DNA of 64,000 nt from Carnimonas bestiolae. GTDB taxonomy: Bacteria; Pseudomonadota; Gammaproteobacteria; Pseudomonadales; Halomonadaceae. Positions 45,996 through 55,434 of the stretch are shown piece after piece. The stretch's first letter is position 1; each line of letters opens with the position of its first letter. The translations under genes and the position numbers were made by a program. Below the pieces are notes generated by a model, which did not search any database, was not told the origin of the DNA, and worked only from the letters and a program-made list of their open reading frames with translations. The stretch lies in assembly GCF_051251125.1 (NCBI RefSeq), contig NZ_JBPCZL010000005.1; one strand, given 5' to 3'.

Positions 45996-47420
45996 TTACA
46001 GCGCAAGCGCGTCGCGGATGGTGTAGAACAGGTCCGTTTGGTCGGTAAGGCCGGTTACGTTAGCGGCGTGCGGGCCAAAGGCGGCAACGCGCAGCTGTGC
46101 GCCGGTGTGGCCTTCGTCGGTATCTTCTGCGGTGCCGTAGCTAACCGTCATCGGCGCTTGGTCTTTGGTAATCAGCCGCTGGGTAAGGCCCGGTGCCCTC
46201 GAGTCATTGGCGATAATCTGGCTGGCGTGAGCATGGTCCGCCGTCACAATCACCAGCGTATGGCCGTCCTTGCGAGCGAAGGCCAACGCCTGCTGTACCG
46301 CTTCGTCGAGATCAACGGTCTCGCCAATCTGGCCGCACGGGTTGGCTGCATGATCCTGCTTGTCGATGGATGCGCCTTCTACTTGCAGGAAGAAGCCCTT
46401 GTCGTGCGCGTTTAGTAGCTCGATGGCTTTTTGCGTCATGTTGGCAAGGGTAGGAATGGCGCTGCTGCGTTCCTTGTTGGGAGTGCACTGCACCGCAGGC
46501 TTGTCGAGGTTGCCGTGATGACTGGCTTTAGGCCCGTTCCAGCGCACTGGCAAATTGCCGCTGGCGAAAAGTCCGAGCAACGGCTGCTGTTGATTGGCAC
46601 GATCGATTTTCGCCAGCTGTGATTGATTATTGACGATCTTATAGCCGCGCTCCCGCGCCTGCTCCAGCAGTGTTTTACCCTTCCAATGCCCTGCATGCGC
46701 CTGTTCCTCAAATGTCTTGAATCCGCCGCCTAGCGTTACGTCAGGGCGAGTGTTCAGGAGCTGTTCGGTAATGGAGCCATTGCCGCCGTTCTCTAGCGCA
46801 TTGGCAGGGCACTCTTTGGCGGTAACGTTCGGCCCGTAACACTTGCGCTTGCTGACGTGCGCGACTTGCACCGCCGGTGTTGCGTCCTGAATTTCAGCGG
46901 TAGACACATCGCCGGTCGCGAGTCCCGCTTCTTTTGCGAGTTCGAGTAGCGTCGCTTGCGGCTTTTCGTGGATATCAACGCTAATGGCGCCGTTGTAGCT
47001 TTTGGTGCCGGTGGCCCACGCCGATCCCGACGCTGCCGAGTCGGTCACGTAATCGGGTTTGCCCGACTTCTTGTCCAGAGAGTAGTGGGTGTACTGACCG
47101 GTAATGGGCAGCGCATCCAGCCCTTTGAAATAACCGCCTGCGCCCTCGGCATAGTTACGTGCGACGGTAATTTCCGAATCGCCCATGCCGTCGCCAATTA
47201 ATAAGATGACATTGCGTACCTTGCCGCCCTTGATAGCGTCGCGCAGATTATCCGTGATATCGCCATGCAGGCGTCGCGCGCCGCCATGTTCAGCGAGCGT
47301 GCCTTGGGCGCTGCGCTGCATCCATTGAGGTTGGTCGCTGGCAGCAGCGTTAGAAGCAGCGGAACAACAGGCAGCCAGCGATAGGCCAGCAATAAGTAAA
47401 GGGCGATAAGAGCAAGGCAT
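45996..47420 (-). CDS. phoA: Alkaline phosphatase PhoA
   Basis: Periplasmic zinc phosphomonoesterase of 474 residues, very close in length and sequence to E. coli PhoA. A signal peptide ends near NAAA. The nucleophile is Ser128 in VTDSAASG; the substrate arginine is in HVSKRKCYGP; metal-ligand blocks LIGDGMGD, EGASIDKQDHAANPCGQIGET, VTADHAHASQI and HTGAQLR are intact, and the disulfide cysteines are in KCYGPNVTAKECP and NPCG. TTG at 47438 is another possible start. No convincing Pho box was found upstream. The closeness to enterobacterial PhoA may reflect transfer. Confidence 0.95.
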   Translation of the reverse strand: MPCSYRPLLIAGLSLAACCSAASNAAASDQPQWMQRSAQGTLAEHGGARRLHGDITDNLRDAIKGGKVRNVILLIGDGMGDSEITVARNYAEGAGGYFKGLDALPITGQYTHYSLDKKSGKPDYVTDSAASGSAWATGTKSYNGAISVDIHEKPQATLLELAKEAGLATGDVSTAEIQDATPAVQVAHVSKRKCYGPNVTAKECPANALENGGNGSITEQLLNTRPDVTLGGGFKTFEEQAHAGHWKGKTLLEQARERGYKIVNNQSQLAKIDRANQQQPLLGLFASGNLPVRWNGPKASHHGNLDKPAVQCTPNKERSSAIPTLANMTQKAIELLNAHDKGFFLQVEGASIDKQDHAANPCGQIGETVDLDEAVQQALAFARKDGHTLVIVTADHAHASQIIANDSRAPGLTQRLITKDQAPMTVSYGTAEDTDEGHTGAQLRVAAFGPHAANVTGLTDQTDLFYTIRDALAL

Positions 47421-47716
47421 TCGAGTGTCATCCTGCAAGGAAGGTGGAATAAGTAAGCTTCCTTATCGTTACCGCAGATTGTGTTGGTTTTATTAAACGA
47501 ACGCGCGATCACTGTTAGACCTTGGGAGGGGGCGGCGAGCACGCAGGCACCAGCGTGAGTGCGTTAGCGGTGTACCGTCGTGACTATCGGCGCACCGCGC
47601 TAGCGCAAGGGGAAGGGGAAATACGCGCACCTTGATGGCAGCGCGCAGGGCAGACGGTGTTCTGTGCCCTCGAAAAACTGGCTATCTGGCGCCTGCGACG
47701 CGTAAGCGCAGCGGGC
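47421..47716 (+). other. Region between phoA and the LacI-family gene
   Basis: About 296 bases without a gene, carrying the phoA promoter on the minus strand and the end of the lacI-type transcript. I found no Pho box and no clear terminator. Confidence 0.35.
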
Positions 47717-48709
47717 TCACGCCGGCGGACGGGTAGTGGCGCGCTCGACCAGATAGGGCATGAAGCATGCGGGCGCTTGCTTGGCAGTGCCCTCAATCAG
47801 CTGGCGTGCAAGCGCCGCCACCGCATCGCCCATCTCTTCAGCGGGGGCGTGAATGGTCGTCAGGCCCCCCGCAATGTGACGGCTATGGCGCTCGTCATCG
47901 TAACCCACAATCGATACATCCTCGGGGATACGTCGCTGACGTTCACTCAAGGCGCTAATGGCGCCCAGCGCAGTGTCGTCGCTGCCCGCCACAATGGCGG
48001 TGAAAGCCACGCCTTGCTGATGCAATTGCTCCACCGCAGTGCGACCGCCTGCTTCGGTAAAATCGCCCTCAACGACACGAATATTCGCCGCTTGGCCGGC
48101 GTTGCGCATGGCCGTCTGATAGCCCTCGACTCTGCGCTGCGCATCCTGCTGCGATAGCGGCCCCGAGATGCAGACAATACGCTGATGTCCCTGTGCCAAC
48201 AGGTGCTGGGTGGCCAGATAGCCGCCGTGCACGTCGTTGCTGAACACGCACTGCTGCTCGATCCCCGACACCTCCCGGTTGACCACTACCGTCGGCGTTT
48301 GGCTGGCGAGCGCGCGTAGCTCCGAGTTGGCCAAGCCATTGACCTGCACAATCAGCGCATCGCAGCGACGTGAGCGCAGAAAAGCAACGGCTTCGCGCTC
48401 CTGCTCAGCGTTGGCGTGACCCACGGCAATAAGCAGCGAGATATTGTGCTGGCGCAAATGCTGCTCAATGTGCGTCATTAGTCGTCCGAGCATGCCGCCG
48501 GCCAGGTACGAGATGACCAGCCCGACGCTGGACGAACGATTCGACGCCAGTGAGCGTGCGAAGGCATTGGGCTGGTAGTCAAGGACGCTGATGGCCTCTT
48601 CGACACGCTGTCGAGTTGCCTCGTTAACGCGCGAGCTACCGCTCATGACCCGCGATACCGTGGCCTGCGAAACGCCGGCCAGCTCCGCTACCTGCTTGAT
48701 CGTTGCCAC
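47717..48709 (-). CDS. LacI-family transcriptional regulator
   Basis: DNA-binding repressor of 330 residues. The N-terminal helix-turn-helix reads IKQVAELAGVSQATVSRVM, with the hinge helix near YQPNAFARSL, followed by a periplasmic-binding-protein-like effector domain (SVGLVISYLAGGM onward, GSDDTALGAISAL, VSIVGYDDE). It is divergent from the beta-glucosidase/MFS operon, and a perfect LacI-type palindrome lies between them. It probably represses that operon until a beta-glucoside-derived inducer binds. Confidence 0.9.
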   Translation of the reverse strand: MATIKQVAELAGVSQATVSRVMSGSSRVNEATRQRVEEAISVLDYQPNAFARSLASNRSSSVGLVISYLAGGMLGRLMTHIEQHLRQHNISLLIAVGHANAEQEREAVAFLRSRRCDALIVQVNGLANSELRALASQTPTVVVNREVSGIEQQCVFSNDVHGGYLATQHLLAQGHQRIVCISGPLSQQDAQRRVEGYQTAMRNAGQAANIRVVEGDFTEAGGRTAVEQLHQQGVAFTAIVAGSDDTALGAISALSERQRRIPEDVSIVGYDDERHSRHIAGGLTTIHAPAEEMGDAVAALARQLIEGTAKQAPACFMPYLVERATTRPPA

Positions 48710-48903
48710 ATTCGATTCCTGTTTGAAAGTGCTCGCAAGCTGCTTGTGCCCGTTGCCAAGACTAGCATGGAACTTAAGGGTGCATAGGCTTCGACTAAAG
48801 TTTTTAGGTGGTAAGCTTATGTTTTTTTGGTGTTTTTATCCTTTTCTGATGATGCTCTTAACTAAAGTAGATTATTACTCAAAGGTGCTCTGAGTGATGA
48901 TGT

Positions 48904-48919
48904 ATGAAAGCGCTTTCAT
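48904..48919 (+). promoter_or_regulatory. LacI-type operator before bglX
   Basis: ATGAAAGCGCTTTCAT, a 16-bp perfect palindrome with the central CG typical of LacI-family operators. It is 78 bases before the beta-glucosidase start. A partial second site (GCGCTTTCC) occurs at about 48960-48968. Confidence 0.82.
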
Positions 48920-48996
48920 GAAGAACGTTGAGCTCTCTTCAACGTTGCTTTCAAAACAGCGCTTTCCAGCTATTGCGACAAAGAGTGGAGCACTTA

Positions 48997-51297
48997 ATGA
49001 GTAGTCACGCCGTCAAACAACTGATCAAACAGCTTACCCTGGAAGAGAAAGCCAGCCTGTGCTCGGGCGCAGACTTCTGGCACACCAAGCCCCTTGAGCG
49101 CTTGGGTATCGAGGAGTGGATGATGGCGGATGGTCCCCACGGCCTGCGCCAACAGCCCAAGGGTGGCGACCACCTCGGCATAACCGGCAGTAATCCGGCC
49201 ACCTGTTTTCCTAGCGCTTCTGCGCTGGCGAGCAGTTGGGATCGCTCACTTGCCGCTCAGCTCGGTGAAGCGCTGGGCCACGAAGCGCGCAAGGCTGAGC
49301 TGGCGGTGGTGCTTGGCCCCGGTATCAATATCAAGCGCTCGCCGCTGTGTGGACGCAACTTCGAATACTTCTCTGAAGACCCGCTGCTGGCCGGTGAGCT
49401 GGCAACCTCCTATGTCAACGCACTGCAGGCTCAGGGTGTGGGCACGTCGCTCAAGCACTTTGCGGTGAATAATCAGGAACATCGCCGCATGTCGGTCAAT
49501 GCAGTGGTGGATCCGCGAACCCTGCGTGAACTTTATTTGTCGGCCTTCGAGCGCGTGGTCAAGAAAGCACAGCCGTGGACGGTGATGTGCAGCTACAACC
49601 GCCTGAACGGCGACTATTGCTCGGAAAACCACTGGCTGCTCACCGAGGTATTACGCAATGAGTGGGGCTTCTCCGGGGTGGTGGTGTCTGATTGGGGCGC
49701 GGTTAACGAGCGCGCGGCGGGCGTAGCGGCAGGCCTTGAGCTTGAAATGCCGGGCGGCAACGATCGCGATGGCCTGATCGTGAAGGCGGTGCGTGAAGGC
49801 AAACTCGATGAGGCGGTGCTGGATACCGCCGTCGAGCGCCTGCTGGCGCTCTATTTCAACACCCGCGAAGCCACCGAGCCGCTCGAGTTCTCTGCCGATC
49901 AGCACCACCAATTGGCGCGCCGTATCGCAGCGGATTCGATGGTGCTGCTGAAAAATCATCACAACGTACTGCCACTGGCGGAAGCCAGCGAGGTCGCGGT
50001 AATTGGTGAGTTTGCCAAGCGCCCGCGCTATCAGGGCGGCGGCAGCTCACACGTTAACGCTAGCCACGTTGAGTCGCTGATTGAAGCGCTCGACGCAGCG
50101 GGTGCGTCCTATCGCTACGCGCAAGGGTTTGATATCGATAGCGATCACACCAATGAATCGCTCTCGCAAGAGGCGCTGGCACTGGCGAAAAATGCTGAAA
50201 AAGTGGTGCTGTATCTTGGCTTGCCTGACCGTTACGAGTCAGAAGGCTATGACCGCGAGCATCTGGATCTGCCGCGTAATCAGGTCGAACTGTTGAAGGC
50301 GCTGAGCGAGGTTAACCAGCAGATTATCGTAGTGCTTGCCAACGGTGCGCCGGTGGTCATGCCATGGATCGAGCAAGCGGCAGCGGTGCTCGAAAGCCAT
50401 TTGGGCGGGCAGGCCGTGGGCGCGGCGGTGGCCGATGTGCTGTTCGGCAAGCGCAATCCTTCCGGCAAACTGTCAGAAAGCTATCCGGCCGCACTTGAGC
50501 AGACGCCCTGTTTTAACCATTTCGCCACGCCCGCGCGGCCCAATAACAGTGATCGTGTAGATTACGCCGAAGGGCTGCTGGTGGGCTACCGCTACTACGA
50601 TACCCAACAGATCGAACCGCAGTTCCCGTTCGGCTTTGGCCTCAGCTACACCCGTTTCGATTACGCCAATCTGTCGCTGTCAGCGAGCCGAGTCGGCCCG
50701 CAGGACACGCTGACCGTCGCGTTCGATGTGACCAATAGCGGTGAACGGGCGGGTAGCGAAGTGGTGCAGCTTTATCTGGCTGACCAAACGGGCGAGATCA
50801 GCGTGCCGGTACATCAGCTGCGCGGTTTCGACAAGGTGGCGCTGGAAGCCGGTGAAACCAAGCGTATCGAACTCACCCTTGAGCGTCGCGATTTTGCCTA
50901 CTTCGACGTCGATCACAACGACTGGCGTATGCCGAAAGGGCAGTTCGAGGTGCAAATCGGTGCTTCCTCGCGTGACATTCGCCTGACCGGCAGCGTCGAG
51001 TCGCTGGGCGATCATATGCTTCCCGCCATTGGCCGTAATGCGCTGGTGGGCGACCTGATGGCGCACGATGTCACTGCGCGCGCGCTACAGAAGGCAATGT
51101 CCGCTACCTTCGAGCAGAATCCGAAGCTGAAACGCATGTTCGGTGAAGCCAGCGACGACGAGATGATGCAGGCGATGGGGCGCTATTTGCCGCTGCGTGC
51201 CTTGGTGTCGTTCAGTGAGGGCGCCTTCGGCGAAAGCGATCTCGAGGTGCTGCTAGGGCACCTGAGCGACGCGCTTGCCGATCATCGCGCGGGGTAG
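48997..51297 (+). CDS. Beta-glucosidase, glycoside hydrolase family 3
   Basis: Enzyme of 766 residues with GH3 N-terminal TIM barrel, GH3 C-terminal sandwich and a fibronectin-III-like domain near residues 570-670. The nucleophile is Asp232 in VVVSDWGAV, after SLKHFAVNNQEHRRM and MCSYNRLNG, the substrate-loop blocks. No signal peptide is seen, so it is cytoplasmic and would hydrolyse imported beta-glucosides. The start at 48997 has GGAG upstream; an earlier in-frame start at 48928 gives 23 unlike residues. The next gene is an MFS transporter six bases on. Confidence 0.92.
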   Translation: MSSHAVKQLIKQLTLEEKASLCSGADFWHTKPLERLGIEEWMMADGPHGLRQQPKGGDHLGITGSNPATCFPSASALASSWDRSLAAQLGEALGHEARKAELAVVLGPGINIKRSPLCGRNFEYFSEDPLLAGELATSYVNALQAQGVGTSLKHFAVNNQEHRRMSVNAVVDPRTLRELYLSAFERVVKKAQPWTVMCSYNRLNGDYCSENHWLLTEVLRNEWGFSGVVVSDWGAVNERAAGVAAGLELEMPGGNDRDGLIVKAVREGKLDEAVLDTAVERLLALYFNTREATEPLEFSADQHHQLARRIAADSMVLLKNHHNVLPLAEASEVAVIGEFAKRPRYQGGGSSHVNASHVESLIEALDAAGASYRYAQGFDIDSDHTNESLSQEALALAKNAEKVVLYLGLPDRYESEGYDREHLDLPRNQVELLKALSEVNQQIIVVLANGAPVVMPWIEQAAAVLESHLGGQAVGAAVADVLFGKRNPSGKLSESYPAALEQTPCFNHFATPARPNNSDRVDYAEGLLVGYRYYDTQQIEPQFPFGFGLSYTRFDYANLSLSASRVGPQDTLTVAFDVTNSGERAGSEVVQLYLADQTGEISVPVHQLRGFDKVALEAGETKRIELTLERRDFAYFDVDHNDWRMPKGQFEVQIGASSRDIRLTGSVESLGDHMLPAIGRNALVGDLMAHDVTARALQKAMSATFEQNPKLKRMFGEASDDEMMQAMGRYLPLRALVSFSEGAFGESDLEVLLGHLSDALADHRAG

Positions 51298-51302
51298 CGG
51301 CC

Positions 51303-52571
51303 ATGGCTTCGATGAATGCGAGTTTGGGCTACAACCAGACTACCCAGCCTGCGCAGGTATCGTCTGGCTTTATGCTCCGCTACCTGATGGCGGTGGTGGG
51401 CATCTATCTGGCGGTAATGACACCCGTCACCATTACCTTGGCGATCCGTGTCGCCGCGCTGGCTCCCGATAGTAAAGCGTCTAGCCTGGGCTTTATTTTG
51501 GGCGTAGGGGCCTTGATCGCGATGGTGGCGAATCCGCTACTGGGGCAGTTGTCCGATCTGACCCGTTCGCGCTTCGGGCGGCGCAAGCCTTGGGTGGTGG
51601 GTGGCATGCTGGTCGCGGTGGGGGCGCTGCTGGGGTTGGGCAGCGCTGGCTCGCTGATGCTGGTAGCGCTGTATTGGTGGCTCACCCAAATTGCCATTAA
51701 TGCCAGTTTGGCGGCGCTGGTGGCGGTCATTCCCGACCGTATTCCGAAGCAGCAGCGCGGGCGACTGTCGGCGCTGTCGGGAATGTCCTCGAATCTGGCT
51801 ATCTTCGCCGGCGCTGCGGTGATTAACGTGGTGGGCACTGATGATATCTGGATGTTCGTGGTGCCGGGCGTGTTGGGGCTGGCGCTGGTGGCCGTGTTTG
51901 CGGCGCGCTATCCCGAACCCGAGGTTGCCGAGCTGCCGCCCAAACCGTTTCGGCCAATGGCAATGCTACGCAACTTCCTGTTCGATCCGCGTCAGCATCC
52001 TGATTTCTCGTGGGCATGGTTGAGCCGTTTTCTGGTGCAGTATGGAGCATCGGTGATGATGACCTATCAGGTGTACTACCTGATGGATGTGGTCGGCTTC
52101 AGCCATGTCACGGTAGGTAAGCCGGTGTTTGTGGCATCGCTGCTGATGGGCGGTGCGATCGTGGTGATGTCGCTGCTTTCTGGCTGGTTATCCGATGTTA
52201 CCGGTTGCCGCAAGGTGTTCGTGTTTGTCGCTAGTCTGGTGTACGCGGCGGGATTGGCGCTGCTGATGCTTGGCTCCAGCTTCGCCATGTTCCTTGCTGC
52301 CATTCTGGTGTCTTCATGTGGATTGGGCATCTATTTGGCGGTCGATCAGGCGCTAGTGGTCGACGTGCTGCCTTCGCGGGCCGAAGATGCCGCCAAGAAC
52401 ATGGGTATCTTCAACATCTCCAACGTCGCACCACAGTCGCTCGCGCCTGCCACCGCGCCGCTATTTCTTGCGATTGGCGGCGGGGGTAACTATGGCGCGC
52501 TGTTCTGTGCTGCCGCGGTAATTGCCGTGCTGGGTGCATTGGCGGTCATTCCGATCAAAGGTGTGCGCTAG
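51303..52571 (+). CDS. MFS sugar/glycoside transporter
   Basis: Inner-membrane transporter of 422 residues with 12 helices. The block GQLSDLTRSRFGRRKPWVVGG is typical of the glycoside-pentoside-hexuronide and related sugar families. Its start is six bases after the beta-glucosidase stop, so the two form one operon under the LacI-type operator. It likely imports the beta-glucoside that the GH3 enzyme cleaves. Confidence 0.85.
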   Translation: MASMNASLGYNQTTQPAQVSSGFMLRYLMAVVGIYLAVMTPVTITLAIRVAALAPDSKASSLGFILGVGALIAMVANPLLGQLSDLTRSRFGRRKPWVVGGMLVAVGALLGLGSAGSLMLVALYWWLTQIAINASLAALVAVIPDRIPKQQRGRLSALSGMSSNLAIFAGAAVINVVGTDDIWMFVVPGVLGLALVAVFAARYPEPEVAELPPKPFRPMAMLRNFLFDPRQHPDFSWAWLSRFLVQYGASVMMTYQVYYLMDVVGFSHVTVGKPVFVASLLMGGAIVVMSLLSGWLSDVTGCRKVFVFVASLVYAAGLALLMLGSSFAMFLAAILVSSCGLGIYLAVDQALVVDVLPSRAEDAAKNMGIFNISNVAPQSLAPATAPLFLAIGGGGNYGALFCAAAVIAVLGALAVIPIKGVR

Positions 52572-52699
52572 GAGATCGCTACCGGCTGGCGAGCGAAAGA
52601 TGCCCATGCGCGGCTGCGTGGGCTAGCGCTCGGGATATCAGCACTCGATAGAAGAATCAGCAATCGCCACTTTTCCCAGACTGACATAGGCAGCAAACC

Positions 52700-52731
52700 A
52701 AACGCCCGGCTCTTATCAGAGTCGGGCGTTT
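52700..52731 (+). terminator. Bidirectional terminator MFS/btuD
   Basis: AAACGCCCGGCTCT-TATC-AGAGTCGGGCGTTT, 14-bp stem with one G-T pair, between convergent operons. Confidence 0.88.
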
Positions 52732-52744
52732 GCGTGCAGAGACG

Positions 52745-53509
52745 CTAGATAGGCAAAAAGAATGCTTGGCCGTCGACATCCAAACGGCGCAAGCGCTGGT
52801 GATACAGGCGACTTAGCCGTTCGGTATCAAGCAGCGCATCGCGCGGCCCAGCGTATAGCGAGCCGTCGTCGAACAGTAGCATCAGGTGGCTACACCAGCG
52901 CGCGGCAAGATTTACGTCGTGGAGTGTCATTACCACGCCTTTGCCCTGCTGAGCGTACTGGCGCAGCAGTTGCAACACGCGCTGCTGCTGGTGCATGTCG
53001 AGGTGGTTGGTGGGCTCGTCCAGCAGCCACAGCGCTGGGTCTTGCACCATCAGGGTGGCAATATCCAAGCGCTGACGTTCACCGCCCGAGAGCGTTGCAA
53101 CACGCTGGCGAGCGCGTTGATTCAGCCCCACGGCGGCCAAGGCATCATATACGCGTTGGTGGTCTGTGCTGCTTTCCCGCTGCCAGCGCGACAGCCATGG
53201 GTAGCGTCCTGCAAGCGCGCTCTCAAACACGCTCATCTCCATTGCCGACGACGGCTGCTGGAACAGCACGCCCAACTGCTGGGCCAGCGAGCGTTTACGC
53301 CAGTCTGACAACGCCCGTCCTGCCACCGTGATAGCGCCGCTGCGGGGAGGCCTAAGCCCCGCCAGGCTGTGCAGCAGCGTGGTTTTACCCGCGCCATTGG
53401 GGCCAAGCACGCCCCACAGCTCACCGCCTTCGACAGCGAGATCGAGCGGCTGTACCTCGGCGCGACCGGGAATATCCACCACCAGTTGTTGGCAGGTCAG
53501 GAGCGACAT
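52745..53509 (-). CDS. btuD: Vitamin B12 ABC ATPase BtuD
   Basis: ABC ATPase of 254 residues. Walker A is GPNGAGKTT, Q loop VLFQQ, signature LSGGERQRL, Walker B LWLLDEPTNHLD and switch TLHDVNLAARW, typical of the Fe-siderophore/B12 importer ATPases. The ATG at 53509 overlaps the btuC stop (TGATG); a GTG one codon earlier is also possible. It is last in btuBFCD. Confidence 0.88.
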   Translation of the reverse strand: MSLLTCQQLVVDIPGRAEVQPLDLAVEGGELWGVLGPNGAGKTTLLHSLAGLRPPRSGAITVAGRALSDWRKRSLAQQLGVLFQQPSSAMEMSVFESALAGRYPWLSRWQRESSTDHQRVYDALAAVGLNQRARQRVATLSGGERQRLDIATLMVQDPALWLLDEPTNHLDMHQQQRVLQLLRQYAQQGKGVVMTLHDVNLAARWCSHLMLLFDDGSLYAGPRDALLDTERLSRLYHQRLRRLDVDGQAFFLPI

Positions 53510-54486
53510 CACTGGCTACTCCTGCGCAATAGAGCAATGAATACCGGCACGCCGAGCAGCACCGTAACCACGCCTGCCGGCAGTTGCTGCGGTGCCAGTA
53601 GGCTGCGCCCCAGCGTATCAGCCACCAGCAACAGAATGGCACCCGCCATAGCGCTGGCCGGAAGCAGCAGGCGCTGGTCGTTGCCGATCATCAGCCGCAG
53701 CAGATGCGGCGTGATCAAGCCAACAAAGCCGATGGTGCCGGCACTTGCAACGGCCACCGCGGTCATCAGGCTGGCCAGCACATAGAGCCCCCAACTGACC
53801 GGACGCACGGCCACGCCAAGCGCGGCGGCCTGCAGTGGGCCGCGCGCCAGTACGTTAAGCGTGCGTCCCCAGGGCGATAGCAATAGCAGTGACAGGACTA
53901 GCACCGCCAGGCCCGGCCATGGGGTGGTGGCATAGCTGAGATCGCCCATCAGCCAGAACAGCATGCTCGGCAATTGCTGGGAGGGGGCTAAGGCAAGCAG
54001 CAGCACGATCAGCGCTCCCCAGCCCGATGCCATCACCACGCCGGTCAGCAGCAAGCGGGTAGTAGGGAAGCCGCGAGCGCTGGTCGCCAGCGCGAATACC
54101 AGCACCATCGCGAGCAGTGCGCCGCCGAAGGCGCTTATAGGCAGCAGCATACCTCCCATGCCGAGCAGCATGGCGCCCAAGGCTGCCAGCGAGGCCCCGC
54201 CTGATACGCCAAGCACGTAGGGATCGGCCAAGGGATTGCGCAGCAGCACCTGCATCACCGTGCCGGAAAGCCCCAGCAGGCCGCCCACGGCAATAGCATT
54301 AAGCGCTCTCGGCAGGCGCAGTTGAGTCACCAACGTGGCCTCCAGTGACGGCGGATGCGCACCGAGCAGCTTAAGCAGTGCCGTTGGTGCGATTGTGACG
54401 CTGCCCAACGAAAGCGCCAGCAGCAGTGCCGCGAACAGCAGCACCGTTAACAGTAGCGCCAGCGTGCCGCCGCGTAGCCTCGCCAT
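53509..54486 (-). CDS. btuC: Vitamin B12 ABC permease BtuC
   Basis: Inner-membrane FecCD-type permease of 325 residues with about 10 helices. RLPRALNAIAVGGLLGLSGTVMQ, NPLADPYVLGVSGGASL and GTIGFVGLITPHLLRLMIG are hallmark segments. It abuts btuF (stop and start adjacent) and overlaps btuD by one base, showing tight coupling. Confidence 0.9.
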   Translation of the reverse strand: MARLRGGTLALLLTVLLFAALLLALSLGSVTIAPTALLKLLGAHPPSLEATLVTQLRLPRALNAIAVGGLLGLSGTVMQVLLRNPLADPYVLGVSGGASLAALGAMLLGMGGMLLPISAFGGALLAMVLVFALATSARGFPTTRLLLTGVVMASGWGALIVLLLALAPSQQLPSMLFWLMGDLSYATTPWPGLAVLVLSLLLLSPWGRTLNVLARGPLQAAALGVAVRPVSWGLYVLASLMTAVAVASAGTIGFVGLITPHLLRLMIGNDQRLLLPASAMAGAILLLVADTLGRSLLAPQQLPAGVVTVLLGVPVFIALLRRSSQ

Positions 54487-55404
54487 CTACTGCCCGCCCG
54501 CCAGACGTTGGCGCGCGCCATCGAGCTGTTGGCACAGCTGCTTGGCTCCATCGAGCAAGCGTGGTGTTGCCCGCTGGGTAATATCAGCAGGCAGCGTGAT
54601 CAGGTTATCGAAGCGCACCGCGTTTAGCTGTGGGTAGCGACGCCATGGGGCAAGCGGATGTGGCTTCCCCGCACTGTCGCCGACGATGGCGTCGGGGTTA
54701 GCGGTGAGTACGGCTTCGCTGCTGACGCGCGGTGCCAAGGGCGTTAGTGGGGCAAATACGTTGCTGCCGCCGCACAAGGTGATCATTTCGCTGATGATCG
54801 AGCGGCGGTTCACGGTAATCAGTGGTTTATCCCACACCTGATAGAAAGTGCTTACCTTGGGCCGCTCAGCGTAGCGCTGGCGCAGCGCGGTAATGCCGTG
54901 GCGCAAGTGTGCCGCCTGCTGTTGTGCGATTGCTGCATGGCCGCTAAGTCGTCCGAGCTTGGCAATGTCGGCCGCAATATCATCGAGATGCTGCGGGTCG
55001 AGGCGCAGCACCTTGATGCCCAGTTGTTCCAACTGACGCAGCTGCGCGGGAGAATTGCCGGATGTCCACGCCACCACCAGATCAGGCCGACGCGCCACTA
55101 TCTGCTCAAGATCGAGGCGGCTACTGCCTCCCACCGAAGGCAAGCGCTGCGCCGTCGCGGGGTAGTTGCTGAAGTCTACGGCCGCCACCAGTTGGGAACC
55201 GGCCCCCGCAGCATATAGCTGCTCTACCGCGGCCGGTGACAGCGCGATAATGCGGGTGGCGGGTTGCGCGAGGCACAGCGTCTTCCCTTCGCTGTCCTCG
55301 GCGCATAGCGGTGATGAGGCCACGGCCAACGATGGCAGCATCGCAAGCAGCACCAGCACGAGCGATAGCAGCAGCTTAAGAGAGAAGGTGTCGGTGTGCA
55401 TCAT
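54487..55404 (-). CDS. btuF: Vitamin B12-binding periplasmic protein BtuF
   Basis: Periplasmic binding protein of 305 residues with a signal peptide ending around LAVA. RIIALSPAAVEQLYAAGAGSQLVAAV and SRLDLEQIVARRPDLVVAW are typical of BtuF, as is the late block FYQVWDKPLITVN. The ATG at 55404 (or 55401) is used instead of TTG 55413. It is 30 bases downstream of btuB and directly precedes btuC. Confidence 0.9.
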   Translation of the reverse strand: MMHTDTFSLKLLLSLVLVLLAMLPSLAVASSPLCAEDSEGKTLCLAQPATRIIALSPAAVEQLYAAGAGSQLVAAVDFSNYPATAQRLPSVGGSSRLDLEQIVARRPDLVVAWTSGNSPAQLRQLEQLGIKVLRLDPQHLDDIAADIAKLGRLSGHAAIAQQQAAHLRHGITALRQRYAERPKVSTFYQVWDKPLITVNRRSIISEMITLCGGSNVFAPLTPLAPRVSSEAVLTANPDAIVGDSAGKPHPLAPWRRYPQLNAVRFDNLITLPADITQRATPRLLDGAKQLCQQLDGARQRLAGGQ

Positions 55405-55434
55405 GGTGGACAAGTCACGGTCATCGGGTCATCG

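Noticed and set aside
47421..47600. Pho box before phoA
   Set aside because: No pair of CTGTCAT-like direct repeats at 11-base spacing could be found.
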